Shown here one piece after another: positions 50,332 to 58,664 of a stretch of 64,000 nucleotides of DNA. The notes under the pieces were generated by a model, which saw only the letters and a list, made by a program, of their open reading frames with translations, was not told the origin of the DNA and did not search any database. How positions within the stretch are numbered: the first letter of the stretch is position 1; each line of letters begins with the position of its first letter. The position numbers and the translations under genes were made by a program. The stretch is from Comamonadaceae bacterium UBA2121 (GTDB lineage: Bacteria; Pseudomonadota; Gammaproteobacteria; Burkholderiales; Burkholderiaceae_C): positions 171,459 to 235,458 of the forward strand of contig DCYB01000011.1 of NCBI GenBank assembly GCA_002331385.1, read 5' to 3'.

Positions 50332-50401
50332 GGTCAAGTTCCTCCTTTCATTGCATAGGTAGATGGTCGCTTTGCGCTGACTTTCAAGTGATCCGTTTGC
50401 T

Positions 50402-50415
50402 TTGATGCAGATCAG
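50402..50415. promoter_or_regulatory. FNR-like site upstream of DUF3567 gene
   Basis: TTGAT-GCAG-ATCAG matches the FNR consensus at 9 of 10 positions. It lies about 70 bases before the start codon of the leftward DUF3567 gene and resembles the perfect site at 10664. Confidence 0.45.
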
Positions 50416-50593
50416 AGAACCTGTAACTCAAGTCAATCGTTGAACATCTGAGGCAAGTATTTCACAAATTGCTGCGAATATTTACACTCCCCGGGAAACC
50501 CATAATAAACAATGTTTAAATGCTTATTGCCTGAAAGATTGAATATGCCGGTTCATTTTGAACAAGTGTGATTCATGGCACATAAATTGTTTC

Positions 50594-50631
50594 AAAAAGA
50601 AACCGCGCTGATCCTGGCGGATGCAGCGCGG
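50594..50631 (-). terminator. Leftward Rho-independent terminator, far 3' of the DUF3108 gene
   Basis: On the minus strand CCGCGCTG-x-ATCC pairs with GGAT-CAGCGCGG, a 12-bp stem with one bulge, followed by TTTCTTTTTG. It would stop transcription coming from the DUF3108 gene 233 bases upstream and so define a long 3' untranslated region, or end a small RNA made there. Confidence 0.7.
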
Positions 50632-50863
50632 AAAACAACTGGAGCAAGCATGAAAACTGCCCTTTCTGCGAGGGCAGAGCCGTATATTAGCTTGAATAAA
50701 AGGCCCCCTTTCTGATCTCGATAATCTGAGTTCGATTTTCTCCGTCGGAATATCAAATGACTAATGCATTTAAGAAGTATCTTAGTTGTGCTTCCAAATG
50801 ATTAATCCCGCAATTATTCTGAGCTAATCCGCAGAGTGGAAAGGGAATTGAGCGCTCACATAC

Positions 50864-52201
50864 TCATTTGAGCCGCAGATCAGCGAAATCACCGTTGGAT
50901 TGAGTCAATTTCAGTCGAACGGGCAAAAATTGCTTGTCCGTGCCCAGCCAGAGGTCAGCGCGCAGGTCGCGATCGTGACTGGGGAGCTTTTCCAGGTGGA
51001 TGGCAGGAGTGGGCCCCGCAGGGAGATCGAGCGTTTCCGCGGCTCCCACCGTGAAGGTCCAGCGATCAGCGTTGCGCGGGCCGACGGTGGTGAAGGTGAT
51101 GCGCGTGCCGCTCGGGTAGTTCTGAGGCGACGCTGCCAGAAGCGCTCCCAACTGGATCAGAACGCTGACGCGATCCTGTGCGCCCGCGCTAATGGGCAGA
51201 GTGGGGGTGTTTGCGCTGAATATGACTTCGTGTTGGTCGAAATTAAAATGCGCTGCCAGCTCCCGCTTGCCTTTGTCACCGAAGCGGGAGGGAGCCAGCC
51301 CCGCGTCCGTGATGCGTCCGGTGCTGGTTTGACTGCGTGAACCTATGAGGAATGCCCTTATCTCTTGTCGGAGTTCATAGTGATCACCGTTGTTTTTCCA
51401 CGCCAGTTCACCGGTCACGTTGTACTTGAACTTTTTGACCTCTCCAACGACTTCATATTCCAGCGTTGTGGTGGCGGGCATACGCACGGGCGGTGCCTGA
51501 TCCTTGGGCGGGCTGCCTGTGGCCGCGCCGGGAGGGGTTATTTCTACGGCGGCGCTGAGGCTGTCGCGCGGCTCTGGAGGTGCGGCTGGCGCTGATGCGG
51601 CCGTGACGGGCGAACTGGCGGGTGCGGCAGGTGCAGATGCTGCAGAGGCCAGCGTGGCGGTCTCGGTGCGGACATCTTCGCCTTCGCCGTCGGCGGCAGC
51701 GGCAGCAGCAGCGGCAGCAGCAGCAGCAGCGGCAGCTGGGTTGAGGGAGTCGGCCGGTGTCTCGGGGTTGCGGAACGGTTCGCGCAATATCGGCAAAGCG
51801 CCTTCGGCAGCCGCGGTCGAAGTGTCCATCTCGGGCGGGTCTTTGACGATGGGACCGATGACCGTGGCAGAGTCTTCTTCGGCAGGAGGTGCGGGCGCAG
51901 GTGCAGTGGGTGCATTGGGCGGGGCTGTGCGCGCCTTGGGGCGCGGCTTGGGTGTGGGTGCAGGCGCGGGTGTCTCGGGTGGTGCCGCAGGCGCAGCCTC
52001 CGGGACGGGCGGCTTTTCCGGCTCAGGCGGTGGCTCGGGGGCTGGTGCGGGCAATGTCACCATGCGCGTGTGAAAGGCGGGTGCGGGATCGGTGGGAGAG
52101 GAATGAGCGCCCGGGCGCATCCCGCCAAGCACCAGCCAGTGCATGGCCGCAACGATCAGGGTCAGAAGAATCAATACGCGACGTGGCATGAACCCATCCA
52201 T
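50864..52201 (-). CDS. DUF3108 protein with TonB-like N-terminal anchor and proline-rich linker
   Basis: This 445-residue protein has an N-terminal membrane anchor (about 8-27, RRVLILLTLIVAAMHWLVL) and a long Pro/Ala-rich linker (about 50-110, with PEPPPEPEKPPVPE) similar in look to TonB. A run of 15 alanines lies at 156-170. The C-terminal part (250-445) is a periplasmic DUF3108 beta-barrel-like domain (YEVVGEVKKFKYNVTGELAW, LIGSRSQTSTG, SNGDFADLRLK). The function is unknown. ATG 52201 and 52189 are both possible. It begins 38 bases after the IclR gene stop on the same strand. Confidence 0.78.
   Translation of the reverse strand: MDGFMPRRVLILLTLIVAAMHWLVLGGMRPGAHSSPTDPAPAFHTRMVTLPAPAPEPPPEPEKPPVPEAAPAAPPETPAPAPTPKPRPKARTAPPNAPTAPAPAPPAEEDSATVIGPIVKDPPEMDTSTAAAEGALPILREPFRNPETPADSLNPAAAAAAAAAAAAAAADGEGEDVRTETATLASAASAPAAPASSPVTAASAPAAPPEPRDSLSAAVEITPPGAATGSPPKDQAPPVRMPATTTLEYEVVGEVKKFKYNVTGELAWKNNGDHYELRQEIRAFLIGSRSQTSTGRITDAGLAPSRFGDKGKRELAAHFNFDQHEVIFSANTPTLPISAGAQDRVSVLIQLGALLAASPQNYPSGTRITFTTVGPRNADRWTFTVGAAETLDLPAGPTPAIHLEKLPSHDRDLRADLWLGTDKQFLPVRLKLTQSNGDFADLRLK
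51692..51736 (-). repeat. GCN codon repeat encoding 15 alanines
   Basis: Forty-five bases of GCT and GCC codons run without interruption inside the DUF3108 gene and code for 15 alanines. The near-perfect triplet repeat could slip during replication and change linker length in steps of one residue without a frameshift. Confidence 0.85.
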
Positions 52202-52239
52202 TGTCTCGCAAAGTGCACTGTGCCCGGTCAAGGGTGAAT

Positions 52240-53025
52240 TCAGGCCCCGCCAAGATCGCGTGTGAGCTGCGCTGCCGCAGTGCGCAGCGTGCGGGCGACG
52301 GGGCCATCCCAGTCGCTGTTGAAGCGGGCATGCGGCCCGAGCGTCGTGATGCCGAGCACGAGGCGCCCGCCCACATCCCTCACAGGCGCACAGAAGGCGC
52401 CGATGCCCGGCAACAGTGCGTCGATGACCCGTGCACATTGCTGCGCGCGCACTTGATCCAGCACGCTTTGCACCTCCTGCGTGGTGCGCGGGATGTCGGC
52501 GGGGGTGTGCGCGGGCAGCCGCTGGATCAGCTTCAACTCTTGCGCGATCATGTCGCCGGTCTTCTGCGCGGGCAGGAAGGCGGCAAAGCAGCGTCCGGTG
52601 GCAGAGGAGAGCAGGGGCATCACATCGCCCAGACGCAAATTGGCCGTGGCGGCCAGAGGCGCTTCTTCCCAATGCACGATGGTCGGCCCGCGGTTGCCCC
52701 AGACGGCCAGTGCCACGGTGGCCCCGAGTTGCTCGACCAGCGCAGGCACACGTTCGCGTGCCAAGCGGATCGCGTCCACGCGCGACAGCGCGGCCAACCC
52801 CAGACGCAAGGCCGATGGGCCGAGGTCGTAGCGCGCCGTGCGCGCATCCTGCACGACCAGATTCAGGCGCTGGTAACTCACCAGATAACGGTGCGCCTTG
52901 GCCGCGCTCATCCCGGCGGCGGCGGCGAGATCCTTGAGCATCAATGGGCCGCTGGCGCGGGTCAGCACCTCCAGCAAACCGAAGCCCACTTCCACGGACT
53001 GGATGCCTGCGCGTTCTTTATCCAT
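52240..53025 (-). CDS. IclR-family transcriptional regulator
   Basis: This 261-residue regulator has an N-terminal winged helix-turn-helix (GLLEVLTRASGPLMLKDLAAAAGMSAAKAHRYLVSYQRLNLV, about 16-58) and an IclR effector-binding domain (85-255) with SSATGRCFAAFLPA near 140. It most likely controls the divergent FAH-family operon. No ribosome-binding site is obvious before the ATG. A perfect inverted repeat lies in the 91 bases between the two starts. The upstream neighbour on the minus strand is the DUF3108 gene. Confidence 0.88.
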   Translation of the reverse strand: MDKERAGIQSVEVGFGLLEVLTRASGPLMLKDLAAAAGMSAAKAHRYLVSYQRLNLVVQDARTARYDLGPSALRLGLAALSRVDAIRLARERVPALVEQLGATVALAVWGNRGPTIVHWEEAPLAATANLRLGDVMPLLSSATGRCFAAFLPAQKTGDMIAQELKLIQRLPAHTPADIPRTTQEVQSVLDQVRAQQCARVIDALLPGIGAFCAPVRDVGGRLVLGITTLGPHARFNSDWDGPVARTLRTAAAQLTRDLGGA

Positions 53026-53036
53026 GTGAACTAGAA

Positions 53037-53051
53037 TTATTTATTAAATAA
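53037..53051. promoter_or_regulatory. Palindromic operator candidate for the IclR regulator
   Basis: TTATTTA-T-TAAATAA is a perfect 7-bp inverted repeat centred 19 bases upstream of the regulator start and 73 before the FAH gene. IclR-family proteins bind short palindromes of about this size in such divergent regions. Confidence 0.6.
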
Positions 53052-53116
53052 CCGATTTACCAGATCGTAATTCAAACCTGCCTCACGCGGGCGGGGTCAC
53101 ATGGAGAAAATCTGCG

Positions 53117-54103
53117 ATGAAATTTGCCACGTACAAGGATGGTTCCCGCGATGGACAACTGCTGGTGGTGTCCCGGGATTTGACCACGGCGCATTTTGCA
53201 ACCGGCATCGCCGACACGCTGCAGCAAGTGCTGGACGACTGGAACTTTCTCTCTCCGCAGTTGCAGGATCTGTACGACCAGTTGAACGCCGAGCGCGCAC
53301 GGCACCCGTTTCCATTCGATCCCATGCAGTGCATGGCCCCGCTGCCGCGCGCCTACCAATGGGCGGACGGATCGGCCTTCATCAATCACGTGGAACTGGT
53401 GCGCAAGGCGCGTAATGCTGAAGTGCCTGCCAGTTTCTACACCGACCCGCTGATGTATCAGGGCGGCAGCGACGATTTCCTGGGCCCATGCGATGACGTG
53501 GTGGTGCCGAGCGAATCCATGGGCATCGATTTCGAGGCCGAGATCGCGGTCATCACCGGCGACGTGAAAATGGGCACAACGCCCGAGCAGGCGCTCGATG
53601 GCATTCGCCTCATGATGCTGGCCAACGACGTCAGCCTGCGCAACCTGATTCCCGCCGAGCTGGCGAAGGGCTTCGGCTTTTTCCAGAGCAAGCCGGCCAC
53701 GGCGTTCAGCCCGGTCGCCATCACTCTTGATGAGTTGGGCGATGCGTGGGACAAAGGCCGCGTGAACCTCACGCTGCAATCCACCTGGAACGACCGCCGC
53801 GTCGGCATGTGCGATGCAGGCCCGGAGATGACGTTCCACTTCGGTCAACTGATTGCGCACATCTGCAAGACGCGTAACGTGCGTGCCGGCTCCATCGTGG
53901 GCAGCGGCACGGTGAGCAACAAGGATTGGGCCAAGGGCTATTCGTGCATTGCTGAAAAGCGCTGCATTGAAACCATTCAGGACGGTCAGCCCAAAACCGA
54001 ATTCATGCGGTTTGGCGACACCATTCGCATCGAGATGAAGAACAAGGCCGGGCAAAGCCTGTTCGGCGCCATCGAACAGGCGATTGCCGAGCCCACTCCA
54101 TGA
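53117..54103 (+). CDS. Fumarylacetoacetate hydrolase family protein
   Basis: This 328-residue enzyme of the FAH superfamily hydrolyses or isomerises beta-diketo acids such as those from aromatic-ring breakdown. The metal-binding acidic residues are in DFEAEIAVITGDV (about 141-153), with VSLRNLIP, GIVGSGTVSNKD-like VGSGTVSNKD and TIRIEMKNKAG near the C-terminus. The FAH-fold N-domain precedes them. It diverges from the iclR gene, which probably regulates it. Its stop overlaps the next ATG (ATGA). Its substrate is unknown; fumarylacetoacetate is only one option. Confidence 0.85.
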   Translation: MKFATYKDGSRDGQLLVVSRDLTTAHFATGIADTLQQVLDDWNFLSPQLQDLYDQLNAERARHPFPFDPMQCMAPLPRAYQWADGSAFINHVELVRKARNAEVPASFYTDPLMYQGGSDDFLGPCDDVVVPSESMGIDFEAEIAVITGDVKMGTTPEQALDGIRLMMLANDVSLRNLIPAELAKGFGFFQSKPATAFSPVAITLDELGDAWDKGRVNLTLQSTWNDRRVGMCDAGPEMTFHFGQLIAHICKTRNVRAGSIVGSGTVSNKDWAKGYSCIAEKRCIETIQDGQPKTEFMRFGDTIRIEMKNKAGQSLFGAIEQAIAEPTP

Positions 54104-55116
54104 AGAGGCTGCGCCCAGGCGCCACCGCCGTCTTGTGGCAGCAATTGCGGCGCGCGGCGCTGGCCGTGAGCGTGCTGCTGGGCGTGGGTTCTGCTGTGGC
54201 GGCTCCAGCGCCCGCGTCCACCGATGCGGTGCAGTGTCCGCCCGCAGCGCAGATGCCCGAGCCGCAGGCGCTGCAGCAGCTCATGCGCGATGCGCGCGAT
54301 CGTGGACTGCTCTGGCGACTCGAAAAGAACGGGCGCACCAGTTGGCTCTACGGCACGATCCACGCGTCGCGTCTGGAATGGATGATTCCCGGCCCCACCG
54401 TGATGAAAGCGTTGCGCGATTCGGATGCGCTCGCGCTCGAGATCAACATGCTGGACGGCCAGGTAATGGCAGAGCTGCTCGACGCCATGCGTGCGCGGCC
54501 CGATGCGCCGCCGCTGCCCGCGCCATTGGCGCAGCGATTGGAGGCGCTCAAACACGCGGAATGCGCAGCGGCCGAACTGGATGCACTGCGGCCCGATGCG
54601 CAGGTGATCAGCATCGTGGCACTGAGCGCGCGCAGGCAGGGGCTGGATGTGGCCTATGGCGTGGACGTCACGCTCGCAAGTGCGGCTGCCGCAATGCAGA
54701 AGCCGGTGATCGGTCTGGAGAGCGTGCAAACGCAAATGCAGCAGGTGATTTCCGACGATCCCATGCAAGTGCAGGAGACCGTGGCCAGCGCACTCGACCA
54801 ACTGGAAAGCCACAAGGCAGGGACGCAACTGACGCAGCTCGCGCAGATCTGGGCGGATGGTCGCCTGAACCTGCTGACCCGTTACGCCGACTGGTGCGAT
54901 TGCCTGAACACGGCCAAGGAGCGGCGCGATTTTGAGCGCGTCGTCTATGGTCGCAACGCGGGCATTGCGCTGGCCATTGCAGCGCAGATCGACTCGGGCA
55001 AAACCCTCTTTGCGGGCGTCGGTGCATTGCACATGATTGGGCCGCAGGGACTCCCCACATTGCTCGCAGCCCAAGGCTTTCGGGTGGAGCGCGTGCCGTT
55101 CGAGCCCGCGCGCTGA
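54100..55116 (+). CDS. TraB/GumN family protein
   Basis: This 338-residue exported protein has a signal peptide (to about residue 35, AVAA) and the TraB/GumN fold with WLYGTIHASR (about 82-91) and the C-terminal FAGVGALHMIGPQGL motif. The two GxxH-type motifs are proposed to form a metal-dependent protease or other active site. Its role is unknown. It overlaps the FAH gene by 4 bases and is probably co-transcribed with it. Cysteines occur at about 46, 266 and 268. Confidence 0.82.
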   Translation: MKRLRPGATAVLWQQLRRAALAVSVLLGVGSAVAAPAPASTDAVQCPPAAQMPEPQALQQLMRDARDRGLLWRLEKNGRTSWLYGTIHASRLEWMIPGPTVMKALRDSDALALEINMLDGQVMAELLDAMRARPDAPPLPAPLAQRLEALKHAECAAAELDALRPDAQVISIVALSARRQGLDVAYGVDVTLASAAAAMQKPVIGLESVQTQMQQVISDDPMQVQETVASALDQLESHKAGTQLTQLAQIWADGRLNLLTRYADWCDCLNTAKERRDFERVVYGRNAGIALAIAAQIDSGKTLFAGVGALHMIGPQGLPTLLAAQGFRVERVPFEPAR

Positions 55117-55184
55117 GCCACCTCTGCCGGGAGGAAACGGGCGCAGACATCCCCTCCATTCACAACACCAAGACAGGAGACAAC

Positions 55185-56168
55185 ATGAACCGCAGACATC
55201 TGCTGCAACAGTCGCTCGCGCTGGCGGGCATCGGGGCGCTCGCTCCATGGGCGCGCGCGCAAGACGCTTTTCCGCACCAGCCCATCCGCTGGGTCGTTCC
55301 CTATCCCGCAGGCGGTGGCACCGACGTGCTCGCGCGCACTGTGGCCGAGGCCATGCGCACCTCGCTCGGTCAGCAAATCATTGTGGACAACCGGCCCGGC
55401 GCGTCCACCAACATCGGCGCGCAAATCGTGGCAACCGCCAAGCCGGATGGCTACACCGTGATGTCAGCTGACAATGCCGTGTTGGCATTCAACGAATTCC
55501 TGTTCACCAAATTGCCCTTTCATCCGGACAAGGACTTCACCTACGTGGGCGGCCTGACGCGCTTTCCGCTGGTGTTAGCGGTGAACCCCAAGTTTGAACA
55601 TGCCAACAGCTTCAAGGAATTCCTCGCCTACGTGCGTGCGAATCCCGGCAAGGTCAACTACGCCTCGCCCGGCAACGGGTCACCGCACCATCTCGCGATG
55701 GAGATGTTCAAGTTCCGCACCAAAACCTTTCTCACGCACATTCCCTATCGCGGTGCCGCGCCCGCCTTGCAGGACGTGATGGGCGGCCAGGTGCCGTGCA
55801 TGTTCATCGATCTGGCGGCGGGCTTGCCCGTGCTCCAGTCGGGCAAGGTCAAGGCACTGGCCATCGGCTCGGCCAAGCGCGCGCCTGCGCTGCCGAACGT
55901 GCCGACGCTGGCCGAGGTCGGTGTGGACGACACCGAGGTCTACGCATTCCAGGGCATGCTCGCGCCCGCCGGTTTGCCGCCCGACATCACGCGCCGACTC
56001 AACACTGAAATCAACAAGGCGCTGCTGTCACCCGACGTGGTCAAGCGCATGCACGACTACGGCATGGAATCTCTTGGCGGCACACCAGAGCAGTTCCATG
56101 CCATGGCCCGCACCGAAGCCCGCCGCTGGGGACCGATCATCAAGGCCACGGGTGTGAAGCTGGACTGA
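55185..56168 (+). CDS. Bug-family (tripartite tricarboxylate transporter) periplasmic receptor
   Basis: This 327-residue binding protein has a signal peptide MNRRHLLQQSLALAGIGALAPWARA with a twin arginine, so Tat export is possible. The mature protein has the Bug fold: WVVPYPAGGGTDVLART and VDNRPGASTNIGAQIV early, YASPGNGSPHHLAMEMF, IPYRGAAPALQDVMGGQVPCMF and APAGLPPDITRRLN later. Bug genes are greatly expanded in Burkholderiales and most lack a transporter partner nearby, as here. AGGAGAC precedes the ATG. The ligand is probably a carboxylic acid. Confidence 0.9.
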   Translation: MNRRHLLQQSLALAGIGALAPWARAQDAFPHQPIRWVVPYPAGGGTDVLARTVAEAMRTSLGQQIIVDNRPGASTNIGAQIVATAKPDGYTVMSADNAVLAFNEFLFTKLPFHPDKDFTYVGGLTRFPLVLAVNPKFEHANSFKEFLAYVRANPGKVNYASPGNGSPHHLAMEMFKFRTKTFLTHIPYRGAAPALQDVMGGQVPCMFIDLAAGLPVLQSGKVKALAIGSAKRAPALPNVPTLAEVGVDDTEVYAFQGMLAPAGLPPDITRRLNTEINKALLSPDVVKRMHDYGMESLGGTPEQFHAMARTEARRWGPIIKATGVKLD

Positions 56169-56189
56169 TTCGTGCGTTGACAGGAGCCG

Positions 56190-58274
56190 TCAGACAGCCA
56201 TGGATGCCAGCTTTTCCACCTCCACGACACAATCGTAGAAGCACGGCCCGCGACCGATGTCGGTGAGGTGCTGGTGGGTGAGTTCGTTCACGTTGGTGCC
56301 GTTGTCGCCATCCTTGCGCCACCAGATGCCCAGACCGATGACCACGCCTTTCTTGGCGCGTCCATTGATGCTGGCATGGCAGACATGCTCGCCGCGTGCG
56401 TTGTGCACGCGCACGCGGTCGCCGTCGGCGATGTGGCGCGCAGCGGCGTCGTCTGGATGCATCTCCAGCAAAGGCCGTCCCTCGCTGTTGCGCAGGCTTT
56501 TGACGTTGACAAACGTGGAGTTGAGAAAGTTGCGCGCAGGCGGCGAGATCATCGCCAGTGGATAACGTGCGTCGTGGCCGGGCTGCTCGTAGTTGGGCAC
56601 GTAGTCCGGCAGCGGATCAACGCCCAGCGCGCTCAAGCGTTCATTGAAAAATTCACAGCGGCCCGATGGCGTGGGAAATTCTCCGTGGGCGAAAGGCGCT
56701 TCCGGCAATGTCAGGCGGGCAAAGCCCTGGGCGAGCAGCGCTTCAAAGTCCACTTGCGTACCTTCGATGGCGCAGCGGCACAGTGCCTCGTCGCTGTCGG
56801 CAAAGTGGGGCGCGGCGAACGCGCTGTCGTGCTGCGCCATGTGCGCGGCAAGGTCGCGGAAGATGCGGGCGTTGCTGCGTGATTCGCCTTCGGGCGCGAT
56901 GGCGGGGCGGTTCAGCAACACGTCCGTGTGACCGTAGCTGCCGTGAAGGTCCCAGTGCTCCAACTGCGTCGTCGCGGGCAGGATGTAGTCGGCGCAGTCG
57001 GCGGTGTCGGTCATGAAATGTTCCAGCACCACGGTGAACAGGTCTGCGCGGGCAAAGCCGCGTGCGACCTTGGCGGATTCGGGCGCAACCGCGACCGGGT
57101 TGCTGTTGTAGACCACGATGGCCTGCACCTGGGGGCCAAAGCGCGTGTCGCCCGGATGCAGCAGCGCGTCGCCGATGGCGCTCATGTTGATCGTGCGTGG
57201 GCGGCGTGCGCCCAGCAGGTCGGGGCGTTGCAGCGCAGCGCGTTGGAACGGGTAGACCGCCGAGGAGGACAGCAGCAACCCGCCCGCGCGATGCCGCCAC
57301 GCGCCGACGAGCGCGGGCAGACAGGCGATGGCGCGCACGGCATTGCCGCCGCCCCGGGCGCGCTGCGTGCCGTAGTTCAGGCGAATGGCGGGGTGGGGCG
57401 TGGTGCCGTAGGCGCGCGCCAGTTGGCGAATCTGCTCGGCAGGCAGTCCGCAGACCTGCGCTGCGCGCTCGACCGGCCATTGCAGCGCGCGCTCGCGCAG
57501 CGCTTCCCAGCCAAGCGTGTACTGCGCGATGTAGTCGTGATCGAGCCAGTCGTTGGTGATGAGTTCGTGCATCAGCGCGAGCGCCAATGCGCCGTCGGTG
57601 CCGGGTTGCAATTGCAGATGCTCGTGGCATTTGTCGGCGGTTTCCGTCTTGCGCGGATCGATGCACACGAGGCGTGCGCCGTTGCGTTTGGCCTCCTGCG
57701 CGACGCGCCAGAAATGCAGGTTGCTGCCGATGCTGTTGCTGCCCCAGATGATGATCAGCGGGCTTTCGGCGAAGTGCTCGACGCGCATGCCCAGTTTGCC
57801 GCCGTAGGTGTGCATCAGCGCCTCGCCGCCAGCGGTGGAGCAGATGGTGCGGTCCAGCAGCGACGCGCCCAGTTGGTGAAAAAAGCGCCGGTCCATGCTT
57901 TCGCCCTGCACCAGTCCCATGGTGCCCGCATAGCTGTAGGGCAGGATGGCTTCGGCGTTACGTTCGGCAATGGCGTGTAGCCGTGCGGCAATGTCGCTCA
58001 GCGCTTCATCCCACGCCACGCGCGCGAACGCAGACGCGCCCGTGCTCCCTTTGGGCACGATGCGTTTGAGCGGCGTGAGAACGCGCTCTGCGTGGTAGGT
58101 GCGCTCGGCATATTTGCTCACCTTGGCGCACAGCACGCCGCCGGTGTGGGGATGATCCGGGTTGCCGCTCACCTTGATGGCCGTGCCGTCCACGACGGTG
58201 GTGACGAGGGAGCAGGTGTCCGGGCAATCGTGCGGGCAGGCACCAATGACGGTGCGGGTGGGGAGATGGGCCAT
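56190..58274 (-). CDS. Cytoplasmic molybdopterin oxidoreductase
   Basis: This 694-residue molybdoenzyme has a [4Fe-4S]-binding motif CPHDCPDTCSLV near residue 14 with the fourth cysteine at GGVLCAKVSKY, and the DMSO-reductase-family fold. The molybdenum ligand is likely the Cys in TICSTAGGEAL (about 144). No Tat signal is present, so it stays in the cytoplasm. No Fe-S or membrane partner gene is beside it, and the substrate is unknown. The start is ATG 58274; an in-frame TTG at 58286 adds four residues. It converges with the Bug receptor gene and diverges from the next binding protein. Confidence 0.87.
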   Translation of the reverse strand: MAHLPTRTVIGACPHDCPDTCSLVTTVVDGTAIKVSGNPDHPHTGGVLCAKVSKYAERTYHAERVLTPLKRIVPKGSTGASAFARVAWDEALSDIAARLHAIAERNAEAILPYSYAGTMGLVQGESMDRRFFHQLGASLLDRTICSTAGGEALMHTYGGKLGMRVEHFAESPLIIIWGSNSIGSNLHFWRVAQEAKRNGARLVCIDPRKTETADKCHEHLQLQPGTDGALALALMHELITNDWLDHDYIAQYTLGWEALRERALQWPVERAAQVCGLPAEQIRQLARAYGTTPHPAIRLNYGTQRARGGGNAVRAIACLPALVGAWRHRAGGLLLSSSAVYPFQRAALQRPDLLGARRPRTINMSAIGDALLHPGDTRFGPQVQAIVVYNSNPVAVAPESAKVARGFARADLFTVVLEHFMTDTADCADYILPATTQLEHWDLHGSYGHTDVLLNRPAIAPEGESRSNARIFRDLAAHMAQHDSAFAAPHFADSDEALCRCAIEGTQVDFEALLAQGFARLTLPEAPFAHGEFPTPSGRCEFFNERLSALGVDPLPDYVPNYEQPGHDARYPLAMISPPARNFLNSTFVNVKSLRNSEGRPLLEMHPDDAAARHIADGDRVRVHNARGEHVCHASINGRAKKGVVIGLGIWWRKDGDNGTNVNELTHQHLTDIGRGPCFYDCVVEVEKLASMAV

Positions 58275-58664
58275 CGTGGTTTTCAAGTAGTTACAAATGC
58301 GTAGGTGGTTGCTTACTATTTCTTGTGAATTTCTGATTAAATTTTGACTAAGTGTTAAATCTGTTAATTCAATCTGCCCGTATCGGTCACAGTCAGTTCT
58401 CCACGTTCCGCTGGCACGCGGTCACCCGTACCGCGTCACGCACTCTAGCGCTTTCCTGAACATCGCACCTGCACATGAACTCCGTTCCCATTCGCGGGAC
58501 GGGGGACATCGTGATGTGCGCCCTTGGGGCTGGAGTGCAACTGGCCGGACGCATCCGCGAGGTGGATGGACAGGGGCTCAATGCATCGATCGGGCAGGGT
58601 AGTCAGCCAGGAGTTTTTTGTGATTCAGGACCAGCAACGTGTGCCCCATGATGCGCGCAAGACT
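58275..58664. other. Divergent intergenic region between the molybdoenzyme and a binding-protein gene
   Basis: About 390 bases with no convincing gene. The part at 58310-58380 is AT-rich (ATTTCTTGTGAATTTCTGAT, TTTTGACTAAGTGTT) and probably holds promoters for both directions. An in-frame ATG at 58581 would extend the binding protein upstream, but those residues do not resemble a signal peptide. Confidence 0.5.

Larger units (their letters stand above)
50332..50863. other. AT-rich 532-bp intergenic region
   Basis: This is the longest gene-free stretch in the window, far richer in A and T than its surroundings. It separates two leftward genes. It holds an FNR-like site (50402-50415), a strong leftward terminator (50594-50631), a 21-codon open frame at 50650-50715 on the plus strand with a GGAG before it, and several short palindromes such as TAAACA-ATG-TTTA near 50506. 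No larger open frame looks real. Confidence 0.6.

Noticed and set aside
50650..50715. 21-codon open frame with GGAG before its ATG
   Set aside because: It is too short to trust without expression data, and it lies where a minus-strand 3' UTR or small RNA is predicted. It is mentioned in the intergenic description only.
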